Source: Bacteroidetes bacterium UBA955 (GTDB lineage: Bacteria > Bacteroidota > Bacteroidia > NS11-12g > UBA955). Taken from it: DNA of 12,601 bases. The notes below the pieces were generated by a model. It saw only the letters and a program-made list of their open reading frames with translations. It was not told the DNA's origin and ran no database searches. Both the position numbers and the translations under genes were made by a program. Shown here piece after piece: positions 1 to 9,700 of this stretch (position 1 is its first letter; every line of letters begins with the position of its first letter). The stretch lies in contig DBCP01000053.1 in NCBI GenBank assembly GCA_002293105.1, forward strand, positions 11,504 to 24,104. The letters run 5' to 3'.

Positions 1-1
1 T

Positions 2-1480
2 TTAAAGACGTTGGAATAAATCCATGTAAAAGACAACCCCTTTGCTGAATTGTTTGCGTGTGATGTATTCGTTGATGCCGTGAATACTTGATAAGTTGGC
101 AGAAGAGAATTCAAACGGTACAAATCGATACATGCGGTCTGTCACCGCCGTATAATTTTTACAATCAGTACCCGTGATAACCAACCCAGGAACGACAACG
201 GTTTCAGGAAAGTTTGCGTGGATAGAGGCTTTGATTTGATCATAGCCATCGCCATTTGCCGCAGACACCGGTGTGGCTTCCATGCTTTCAGAGTACAATG
301 TGGCTTTGATGCGTGGATCGTCGAGTACAACATTGATTTCTTTGATTGCATCCGCAATAGTATGTCCCGGAAACAAGCGCAAGTTCACGATTGCTTCGGC
401 ACTGGGTGGCACCACATTTTCCTTGTTGCCGGCCCTCAATATGGTGGTTACATGCGTCGTGCGAATGGTCGCAGCAGTTTTTTCACCACCTTCTAACACC
501 ATTTTTACCAACGGTGCAGTTACCCAAAGGTTGCTAAAAAGCACCTTATATCCAAAGTTCATGTAAGGCGCTGCTTCGCTAAACAATCCGCGAACGGGAT
601 TTTCCAAATGAGACGGAAATTGGAAGTGCTCCAGCTTATTCAATCCTTTGCTCAAGATGGCAGTAGCATTCTCTGGATTTGGCCAAGCAGAATGTCCACC
701 CAATTGTTCCACTTTCAATTTGATGCTCGCAAAGCCCTTTTCGCTCAGTCCAATGATGGCACAGTCGTTTTTCAGCCCAGGAACAATCCCTTTCATCACC
801 CCAAAACCCTCATCAGAGATAAATGCCACTGGAATTTTGTTTTTGATCAAATGTTGGGCAATTGCTGCCGCACCATGTTTACCGCCGGTTTCTTCGTCGT
901 GCCCAAATCCAAAAATCAAGGTTCGTTTGATGGGTAATCCCAAGGCCAAAGTGCGTTCCGCAGCTTCCATCAATCCAATAACCACATTTTTGTCATCCAG
1001 CGCCCCCCGAGCCCAGAGTGTATCTTGAACGATGTTACCTTTGTAAGGGGCGTGTTTCCATTGGTTGCTATCGGGCGTTGGAACCACATCCATGTGTCCA
1101 ATGAACATAGCTGCGGATTGTTTGCTGCTGCCTTTGAGCGTGATCAATAAACTATGCTGATTGATGATTTCCCAGCTCGCCTGTTTCCCAACCAAGGGGT
1201 ATGTGGATTTCAGCCAAGCATGAAAGGCCAAAATACTGCTGTGATTGATACTGTCGTTATTTGCATCGTCGTACCCCACAATGCGGAATGTTGATGCCTC
1301 TGCCAAATGTTCCAACGCACTGGATTCAATGGCTGCTAGGTCATTGTTTTTTAAAGCAATGGAGGCGGAAACTGTATTTAAGTTTTTGGGTGGGTTGAAT
1401 AGGGCGATGCCCAACATGGTGCTGACCAACAATAGGACCAACACTCCAAAGATTTTTAAAAAGCGTTTCACAGATTGCAT
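2..1480 (-). CDS. Membrane-anchored M20 family metallopeptidase (PM20D1 / carboxypeptidase S type)
   Basis: Predicted zinc-dependent hydrolase of 492 aa, complete, with its TAA stop at positions 2-4. The M20 signature is intact: GHMDVV (His129, Asp131), GALDDK (bridging Asp162), HDEE (catalytic Glu196, metal-binding Glu197), SDEG (Asp223), the GGHSAWP dimerisation-domain motif (His263) and a late SSIHG histidine (His467). Spacing and motifs such as EKGFASI and TGTDCKNY resemble the PM20D1/CPS1 branch, which hydrolyses or forms N-acyl amino acids or cleaves C-terminal residues of peptides; the substrate here is unknown. A basic N-terminus is followed by one hydrophobic segment at about residues 7-28 without a clear cleavage site. 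It is therefore probably anchored in the inner membrane with the catalytic domain in the periplasm. I chose the ATG at 1480 because it gives this anchor directly; the frame stays open upstream only through porZ. It begins 37 nt after the porZ stop and is probably co-transcribed. It has no T9SS C-terminal domain. Confidence 0.88.
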   Translation of the reverse strand: MQSVKRFLKIFGVLVLLLVSTMLGIALFNPPKNLNTVSASIALKNNDLAAIESSALEHLAEASTFRIVGYDDANNDSINHSSILAFHAWLKSTYPLVGKQASWEIINQHSLLITLKGSSKQSAAMFIGHMDVVPTPDSNQWKHAPYKGNIVQDTLWARGALDDKNVVIGLMEAAERTLALGLPIKRTLIFGFGHDEETGGKHGAAAIAQHLIKNKIPVAFISDEGFGVMKGIVPGLKNDCAIIGLSEKGFASIKLKVEQLGGHSAWPNPENATAILSKGLNKLEHFQFPSHLENPVRGLFSEAAPYMNFGYKVLFSNLWVTAPLVKMVLEGGEKTAATIRTTHVTTILRAGNKENVVPPSAEAIVNLRLFPGHTIADAIKEINVVLDDPRIKATLYSESMEATPVSAANGDGYDQIKASIHANFPETVVVPGLVITGTDCKNYTAVTDRMYRFVPFEFSSANLSSIHGINEYITRKQFSKGVVFYMDLFQRL

Positions 1481-1517
1481 GAGAAATGACCGAGCAATGT
1501 TAACGAAAAATTCGGAA

Positions 1518-3761
1518 TTAAGGATTCCCCTGAACGTAAATGAACTTCCCCATGGCCGTTTCTGACCCATCGGTATTGATGGCAAACACAAACAATACCC
1601 CGCTGTTTGGGCGGCTTCCATCCATGCGAAGGCCATTCCACGTGGCTTTCCCACCGTTTGCTTTGGTTTGATAAACCAGTTTCCCGGTTATGTCGGTGAT
1701 TTTGATTTCCGCGTTGCTCGTGAGTCCTTCAATGGCAATCAAACCATCGTATTTGGGCGGAACAGGGTTGGGGTAAACCTTGATTTTATCGAACATTTCT
1801 GCCGCTTCACTCGCATCGCTGCGATAGGAAACGATGCCTCTGTCGGTACCCGCAAATATTTCGCCACTCAAATTGTTTTGACCGATACAAATGATCCGGT
1901 TCGAGAGCAACGGGCTGTTGTCACTGTCGAAGTGCTTGATTACTCGCTGTCCATAAGCATCCACCAAGAACAAACCATTGTTGGTTGCCATCCATTTGCG
2001 ACCGCCACCGTCTACACAAATGTCGTTGATGGTCTCTTCACCCATTAAATATCCAACATCTCCATCTTGCTCCACGATGTAACGATCCACTTTGGGCGAA
2101 ACAAACAAAGAACTTGAGCCGGAGTATACATTTAGACCCTGGTTTGTACCTATCCAAGTATAGCCCAATTCATCACATTTAATGGAAAGTACTTCCGGGG
2201 AAATCAATCCCTGCTGAGTGCCGATGTAAATGCTACGATCATCGCTAGCGGCATCAATGGATTTTCCTTCATCGAAAACTTGGATTCCACCGGTTTGAAG
2301 AATCATCCATTTGCGATCAAGGTAGTCAATACTAAAATCGCGAACTTCCCTACAAGCAGCTGGTACATTTACGATTTTCCAAACACCGGATTTGGTATAA
2401 CAGAACAGGGGTTCATCGGAGCCGAACGAAGCAATCCAAATATTTCCTTTACTATCCTCCGCGATTCCTGAAACTTTGATCAGGTTGATGGGCGGTTGTC
2501 GTTTTAAGGGTGAATTGGTTTCATCAAAACGATTGATCACCACACCGTCTTTGATCACCAAAATTCCATTCGAATGGGTCGCGGCCAAATACCAATTTCT
2601 CGATTTGATATATTGTACGTAGGTGAAATCGTACATGTTGGTATTGAAAGGAGAGGAAAGGTTGTTTTTCCAACCGTATTGGGTGTATAGGTAGAATCCG
2701 GCGTTATTAAATGCGTTTCCGAATGTGGAGCTCACGCCCCCTGCGGATGCCAACACCTCTGGTGCATTTTGCGTCATGCGGAAAATGGATGGATCTGCAG
2801 GACCGTCGGGCATAAAGGCGATTTCCCCCGCTGGGTCTTTTTTGATCACGCCCGGTCCGATGCCAGTGCAGAACCAAAATAGACCATCCTTAAATTGGGT
2901 GATCCCAGAAACCAAATTGATGGTTTCTTTTTTGTTACCGCTTCCATTTAAAGTAAGGATTTCGCCTTGTCGTGCGATGTGGGTTCCGAATTCATTGTTC
3001 CAAATTCGGGCAATAAAGCGTTTATCGGGCAAGAAAAGGCTCATTCCTTTGTTCCATTGGTAGACCATGCTATCCAATTCAAACAACAAAGTGCCATTGT
3101 ATGAGGTTAAGTTTTTCGCTGCCCGGTTGTCTTCAATGGCCCACTGCCATTGGGTATAATCATTCAAATTGACAGAATTAGACCATTTGGCAAACCGTAC
3201 GCCGCGTTCAGTACCTATGTAGATGGAATCGCCAACCACAGCCGAAGACAACACTGGGATTGCAGTGCCGTTCGGCCCGATGCTTGAATAGCTGTCATTG
3301 ATTTCGTAATTGTCCATATCAACCACCAACAATCCAAAATAGGTTGAGATCAGGGCCTCGTTTTCATGGAAGCTCGCCGATAAAATCCGTTTATCGCCTT
3401 GTAGCAGTTTGTTTTTAAACCCTGGGATATTGAAAATAATGCGGTCGTTTTGGAGCAAATCGATGTTGCCATCCGAATACCCAATCAGCAAAAGATCGCG
3501 CTTGACATCATAGGCAAGGGCGGTTACTTCATTGTTTGCGAAACCCTCGTCTTTGCCGAGTTTTTCCATGTCGCTGTAATTCATCATTACCCGGAAAAAT
3601 CCTTGGGATGAGGCGGCATAAACATATCGCTTACTTGACTCGCAAATGAGCGCGTTTTTGTAACTAAGATGAGTACGCCATTGGCCTGTTTGAATGAGTT
3701 GCCCTTGTGCTCCGTGGAGCAAGCCTAGTAGAGCGATCAATGCAAGCAGACACTTTTTCAT
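1518..3761 (-). CDS. porZ: T9SS attachment-complex protein PorZ (two beta-propellers plus CTD-like domain)
   Basis: 747 aa, close to the roughly 780 aa of Porphyromonas PorZ. The family member sits on the outer surface in the PorU-V-Q-Z complex, which receives T9SS cargo, and has been reported to bind the anionic LPS to which cargo is attached. A signal peptide occupies about residues 1-20 (MKK, a leucine-rich core, then AQG). The mature start TGQWRTHLSY is typical of PorZ. Repeated propeller-blade motifs follow: WIASFGS (from 442), WIGTNQGLNVY (from 536), WMATNNGLFLVD (from 590) and IFAGTDRGIVSY (about 635), consistent with two seven-bladed propellers. The last 90 residues form a T9SS CTD-like beta domain starting at YPNPVPPKYDG (Tyr663) with ITDITGKLVYQT and ATWNG. 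The PPKYDG extension is what I recall of PorZ rather than ordinary cargo CTDs. The ATG lies 5 nt after the sprA stop, without a Shine-Dalgarno sequence, suggesting coupled expression. The alternative is a generic two-component-regulator-propeller cargo protein, but length, ending and neighbours favour PorZ. Confidence 0.87.
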   Translation of the reverse strand: MKKCLLALIALLGLLHGAQGQLIQTGQWRTHLSYKNALICESSKRYVYAASSQGFFRVMMNYSDMEKLGKDEGFANNEVTALAYDVKRDLLLIGYSDGNIDLLQNDRIIFNIPGFKNKLLQGDKRILSASFHENEALISTYFGLLVVDMDNYEINDSYSSIGPNGTAIPVLSSAVVGDSIYIGTERGVRFAKWSNSVNLNDYTQWQWAIEDNRAAKNLTSYNGTLLFELDSMVYQWNKGMSLFLPDKRFIARIWNNEFGTHIARQGEILTLNGSGNKKETINLVSGITQFKDGLFWFCTGIGPGVIKKDPAGEIAFMPDGPADPSIFRMTQNAPEVLASAGGVSSTFGNAFNNAGFYLYTQYGWKNNLSSPFNTNMYDFTYVQYIKSRNWYLAATHSNGILVIKDGVVINRFDETNSPLKRQPPINLIKVSGIAEDSKGNIWIASFGSDEPLFCYTKSGVWKIVNVPAACREVRDFSIDYLDRKWMILQTGGIQVFDEGKSIDAASDDRSIYIGTQQGLISPEVLSIKCDELGYTWIGTNQGLNVYSGSSSLFVSPKVDRYIVEQDGDVGYLMGEETINDICVDGGGRKWMATNNGLFLVDAYGQRVIKHFDSDNSPLLSNRIICIGQNNLSGEIFAGTDRGIVSYRSDASEAAEMFDKIKVYPNPVPPKYDGLIAIEGLTSNAEIKITDITGKLVYQTKANGGKATWNGLRMDGSRPNSGVLFVFAINTDGSETAMGKFIYVQGNP

Positions 3762-3766
3762 GGGGA

Positions 3767-6700
3767 TTAGTTGAAGGTGTATCGGGCTTCAATGCCGAAA
3801 TCGGTAAGGGCGGTGTAAAACTGTGTGGCTACCTTGGGGTTCATGACAACACGGTTGTATTTCAGCGCCAAGTTGATTTTTTGATTTACTTGGTAGGTGA
3901 TACTTGGACTGATGCGAATGTTCTGCATACCTGCGGTGTATTTGTTGACATTGAGATCCACCTTGCGAATCACCGTTACGTTGTCGGTAACACTCACCGT
4001 CATGTCGAACCTGAAATCGTTCGGTAAGTAAACCCATCGACCATTTCTGCGCCAAGGCAAGGTAAGTCCTGTAGTTCTATAACCGGCGTTCAATTGGAAT
4101 TCGTTGTTGCGCATTTCAGTGAGGTTAAACGATGCAGCGAACAATTTCAATACCCTTGATCGTTTGTATTCCAATCCAACCGTCCAGTTGTTCTTGGTGG
4201 TGACATTCAATCCAATCAACGGGAAGAATCCCTCAGAAATTGTGGCGTCTGCGATTTGAAACTTCGGTGTAAGATCTTTGCCCATCAGAAGCATTTCGTC
4301 TTCCGTATACCTTAAGTTCTGCGTGTAATTGCCAATCGAATATCGACCTGTATACGCGTGTTTGATGTTGATGTTGTTGAATCGGTTGCCCAAAAATTTG
4401 ATCTTGGTAAGTCCATTGTAATTGATATTCCAGTTGGGTAGGGGTATGGTAGGGAAGCCAGAAATATCGCTGTATCCTACATCTTGCCCAGAATAGGTGC
4501 CATAGAACGCACCCACCAGCACATCTTGAGAGTTTTTACTGTAACCAAGAGGAAATTTGGTGATAGTGTCTTGAATGAATCCACCTATTTGTTGAATGGA
4601 AAGGCGTTGTGCCACAGTATATCGGTTGCTCAACAATTGGGTGAAAACGGCATTCGTGTGATTGTCTGAGTTGGCGATGGTCGCATCCTTCACGAAATGG
4701 GTTCTGAAGAACATACCCGTTACATTGAAGTTTCCGGTTTGTGTTAAACCTTGGTCCATCCATTCAAACCCATCAAACTTAAACACCGATTGTGTTCCTT
4801 GGGTCATGTTTCGGGCGAAGTCTAAACGGATGCGGAAATTCTTAATCGGCTCAATGGTAACGTTGGCCGTGAAATTTTCGGTTTTGTTGTTGCGATAGAA
4901 ATTCGACTGTCGAGAATCATTTTTTAACGCCCCCAAATCGGCAAGTTTGTACCGCAAGTTGGGGTCTTGCATACCGAATACAAATCCCAAACCCGGTTGC
5001 ATGTGTTTGAAGTTGTTACCAAAATAATCAGGCTTAAAGGCAAATCCCGGAAGCTCTGTGTTTTCTTTCAACTGGTAACTGAAGCCTGCATTTTTTAACA
5101 TACTCACAAAATTGCCTACAAAGATTTTGGCTGGGTTGGCTTTTTTGGTTTCGGCGGGTCCTTTCTGTAATGCGCTTTCAAACACCGGACCTTCATCGTC
5201 TGTTTTGGGTTTTGCCGGCGTTTCACCGACGGGTTTTTTCACTTTTTTGGGTTTCTCCAAATCGCGCAACCAGGGGATGGTAGAATACAATTGGGTGAAG
5301 TTCAACTGTCCACTCACATTGATATCCTGACCGTTTTGCAGACGATTTCCCAACGATTGGAAGGCAGGAGGTGCTTGATTCCATTCATAGCTCCCTACAT
5401 AAGTAACCGTGGTGTTGATCCAACGGGTGATTTTTAATTTACTGAAGGGGAGGGTGTATGTGGCGTTGACGTTTTGATAGAACTTGGTCATTCTGCCCAA
5501 ACTCAAGAATTCGCGGCGTACAGAATCCAATTTGATTTCGTTATCCAATCTGCCATAGGGCTCTTGAATCCGCGATGTTACGTTGGCTGAATAGTTGATT
5601 TTGATAGACTCCGTCAACGGAAGGTTGGTGTTGAAATTTCTGAGGATGGTGAAGTTCTTGTCAAACAATCGAGGATTGACTTGTATGAACTTATTGTTGT
5701 TTCTGGCCTGCTGCTCGCTATACAAGCGGTTGGCTTGCATTTGGGTGCTGAAGCTGGATGGCGTAAAGTTGTAATTGAAATCGCGGATCAAGGCCAAATT
5801 CTTGGATTTGATCTTCTTGAAAGGCTTGTGGTATTTGGTATTCCTGTTGAACGTATATCCAACGGTTGCCTGGGTGGTTTTGATGAAGTACTCTTCAATT
5901 TGTTGGTTTCGGCGGTAATTGTTCTGGTAACTGTAGCCAAAGACGAAGTTGCTGGGCGACCAAATCTTGGGCAATTTTCCCATCGCAGAAGCCACACGCA
6001 CGTTGTTGAAGTTGATACTATACAGCGAGTTATATTCTTCCGCAGCTTTCTTCACTGCATTCCGGGTTGAAATATCGGCGATGCCAGAAAGAAAGGCTTT
6101 CAATTCCAAATCAGGATTCAATGGATAGTATTTCGGTCTTACGTAACTTTCCGAGTACCCGATATACATTGGGATACTTACACCCGCCTTCTTTGGGAAG
6201 AATTTACCCAGTTCTAAGTTCGATGCGATATCGTAGTTGAGGTTTGTACTCAAACTGCGATCGTTCAATTTCTTGTCAACATCGCCAAATCCGATGGTGC
6301 GAATGGTGCCACCCATGTTCAACTGTCCGAAATCGGCAAGCTGCATCTGTACATTGGCCAAAGTAGCATACCCCCCTTTGTTGGCAATTTCTTTCACCCG
6401 CAATTCATTGAACCAGGCCTCAAAACACTTTGGCGCATTGCTGTTGTTTTTGATACCAACCATCATCACTCGAAGGTTTCCTACATCGGGCAAGCCCATA
6501 ACCGTGATTTTGCCTTTTCCTAAGAATTTGATGTAAGGTGCCGTCATTGGCCAAGCTGCATTTTGTCTGTCAATCTTCAAATCATAAAAGGAATCCAGGG
6601 CGAAATCCATCAAATTTTCTTCTGGCCAAACAAGTGTTTCCGCATTGCCTTGACCCGAGTTGATGATTCCCCTCGTCATCTTCAGCGGGATTTCATACTC

Positions 6701-9700
6701 GTAATAGTTCGATGTTAAATCTGTACCAAATCGAATAAAGGCCGACACTTCACCGTCTGCAATGTTGGTGTTTTGACTTTCCTCAGCATGGATAAACATC
6801 TGCATTCGTTTGTAGTTACGCGCATCAAAAGTGGTGGTTTTGAATGCTGCCCTGCTATCGCCGGCTTTCAATTCACATACTTGGAGCGACAATGACTGTT
6901 CGTTTTCAAGCACTGTGCCCAAACTCGCCATGTTTTGAACCCGATCAATCCCCGGAGGTGATACATATGCTACGGGCCTCCGACTGGTATTCTCTTCGAT
7001 GTTTACGGTGCTCACAACAAATTTGGTCCCGTCGTTGGGATCCTGAGGGACAATAACTCCCGGCGTTTTTAAGCTGTTGGTATAACGGCGCCAGTCGGCA
7101 CGAACCATGTTGATATAACCCAAGCGCAAAATGGCCGTGTCGTTGAACCCTGTCATCACCATACGCATAAAGCGGATGCTCTTGAAATCGCTGATATTAC
7201 CTACTGCTTTTTCGAATTCACGGATAGGAATTTTCAATTGATACCATTTGATATCAAGTTCCTTACCATTGCGCAGTTTTGTTCTCTTGTCTACAACATC
7301 GGTGATGTAGTTTCTACCGATTTGCATATCCGCCGAATTGATTTTAATGCGATATTGGAAGTAATCCTCACTCTGGTTTAGTGTGAAATCACGATTTACA
7401 TCCTCATCAGAGGGGATAGGGGTACTCGACTTGGGCATGCCTGCATATTTACCCGTGTACTGTTCGTTGTTGGAATTGCCCTGAAGGCCTTGGATTTTGC
7501 CATACCGACCCATGATATCGGCATCCAAAACATCGTAGTTGCTCTCTAAATAGTGCAGGTAATTGTCGTTGCTCGGATCAGTAGATGCTTCCGCATAGTA
7601 TTGTGAACCTGCACCAAAATTGGCTGCAATTTTCTTTAATAAAACTGAATCAAAGTGCTGTAACTCTTGCGCATCGTCCATACCATCCAAACCCAAATCT
7701 TGGCTTTTCAAGGTGGCTGGATTGTTGTCGAAGGCAAAATTGATTTGTGGACCGCTTGGCACAATTCCAAACACTGAAGTATCTGATTCAGTATTGCTGC
7801 TGGCGCTGGTTGGCAATCCGTTTTCAAACGATTTTCTGCGATCTGGTAAAATGTCTTCGCTCACGTTACCCAGGTGTAATAAAAACTCTCCCTTGAGATT
7901 GGGGTTGCTAATCATTGGGTCCAACATCCATATTTCGATGTAGTCAATGTTGGCGGCTTCGAAATCGTTTTGGTCAATTTTGCGCGTAATACCTGCCCAA
8001 CTCAATGTTGGATTCAGCAACTGACCTTTGTCGTTGATGGCGGAAGGGTTGCTGTTGTAATTGTACAAGCCGCGAACGGTGGGACGGAAAAATAAGTCCA
8101 AGGTAGGCAGAATCGTAGGCGTTCCTTGAGGGAAATTTCGCTGCGGGAACAGTTCGCGCTGGTCTACTTGACGTTGGTAGGGATCGCTGAGTATGTTATC
8201 GACACGCTGCTTGATGTTGTCAGGCATATCGTTATCGCGATAAAATAACTGATCAATGGTGTAAAAGCTCAACGCAGCATGGTGATCCATCCACGTGATT
8301 TTATCGAAAGTCTTGGTGTCAGGGAATAAGTCCTCTTGCTTCTGGGGAATGGCAGCAACCACCCAGTTGCTCACGTTTTTTAAGTCGTTTGTCATTTCGG
8401 CATTTTCGAAGTCTTCTAAGTTAGAAACACCTCGTTGATCGCCTTGAGACTTATGGTTGTGTGGGAATATTTTGGCAAATTCACCGTAAGCCGTGATGTT
8501 GGATTGCTCTTTGGTTTCCAAAAATGGCAAGGCATCAATGATTTTGGTGAGGAATCGAGATTTTGAACTGTAAGCGACATCGGCACCCACGATGGTATTC
8601 AACAATGGCTCTTCGTTGAAGTTGGTTTTGGTGGTTAGCGGACGCTCATACATGTGCAAGGCTGTTCCGCCCACGATGAGTTTTTTGCTGAATTTGTGTT
8701 CAATCCGTCCACCCAATAGGGTTTTTTGTTGGATGTTAAAGAAACTCTGTCCGTCAGCACTTGCCCTGATTTCAGCACCCCCGCGAAGCAATCCTTCGTT
8801 GATGATTTTCACCCGGCCAAGGGCATAATCAACTTCGTAGTCCATTCCTTCCGTAAGCGGACGTCCATTGGCTGTTACACGCACAGAACCCCGTTGCAGG
8901 TTGGTTGTTCCCAGGAACAATTCCGCCCCGTTGCTACTCTTGTAACTTCCCTGCAGGAAGAATTTATTGTGTTTTACATCTTGTTGTGCCAGCCACTTCG
9001 TGCTGTCATACAAAGCATCGTAACAGTAATAATCGCCCAGGTCGTTTCTGCCGTTAAACTGATCCCTCAAGTAATCACCAAAGGGCTCGGTGACAGGGAA
9101 AATGATCCGAGCGTATTGGGTATTAACGGTGAGTCCTTCAATGGCGTCGAATACACCATCGGGTTTGGCTTCTTGCTGACGGTTCAACTTGTCTAATCCC
9201 ATCACCCGAATCAAAGGGTTTCCATTGATCAGGTTGGGGCAGTTGGCATTGCCAATGGGTAAATAGTTATAATCGCCCCCAGTGGTGTCATCGGCATAGA
9301 TCAAGTTCAGTTTAAAATCTTCCAAACTCAAACTGTAGGTGTTTAGCGCATAGATGTTCTTCATCATCAGCTTCCACATAGGCAAACGCGTTCTGATGGT
9401 ATTGCCCTTAAGCATTTTCAAGAACAACAATTGCTGATTTCCGGGTGCCACATCGCGTGAAAACTCACCCACTTGAAATACTTCGCCGTTGTAGGTGTAT
9501 TCGAAGGCAACGGCAAGAATCTCATCGTTGTTGAGGGGTTGGTTCAATGAGATATATCCCAACTGTGTATTGAGGCTAAATTCTCTCTCTGTCAATTGAC
9601 GCGCATAGTTTAGCATGTCGAAATCCACTGTTTGCTCAAAGTTGGGCATGTTTGCGTATACCCGGTCGATGGCCTTTCCGGTGGAACGGGCATCGGGGTC

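Noticed and set aside
648..1028. A 126-codon plus-strand open frame
   Set aside because: It is fully antisense to the catalytic core of the M20 peptidase, which has all its motifs intact.
1481..1654. Upstream extension of the M20 peptidase frame by 58 codons
   Set aside because: The extension overlaps the end of porZ, has non-protein-like composition, and would bury the N-terminal membrane anchor that begins just after the ATG at 1480.
1518..3761. PorZ interpreted as a secreted two-component-system propeller sensor or ordinary T9SS cargo
   Set aside because: There is no histidine-kinase or DNA-binding part and no transmembrane helix after the propellers. The PorZ-like N-terminus, the YPNPVPPKYDG ending and the position next to sprA fit PorZ better.
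5681..6070. A 129-codon plus-strand open frame with hydrophobic stretches
   Set aside because: It is antisense to the sprA beta-barrel part; alternating strand codons read backwards naturally give hydrophobic runs. There is no promoter or start signal supporting it.
8726..9196. A 156-codon open frame on the plus strand
   Set aside because: It lies wholly antisense to the strongly conserved sprA frame, its translation resembles no family I know, and its amino-acid pattern looks like a reverse-strand shadow.
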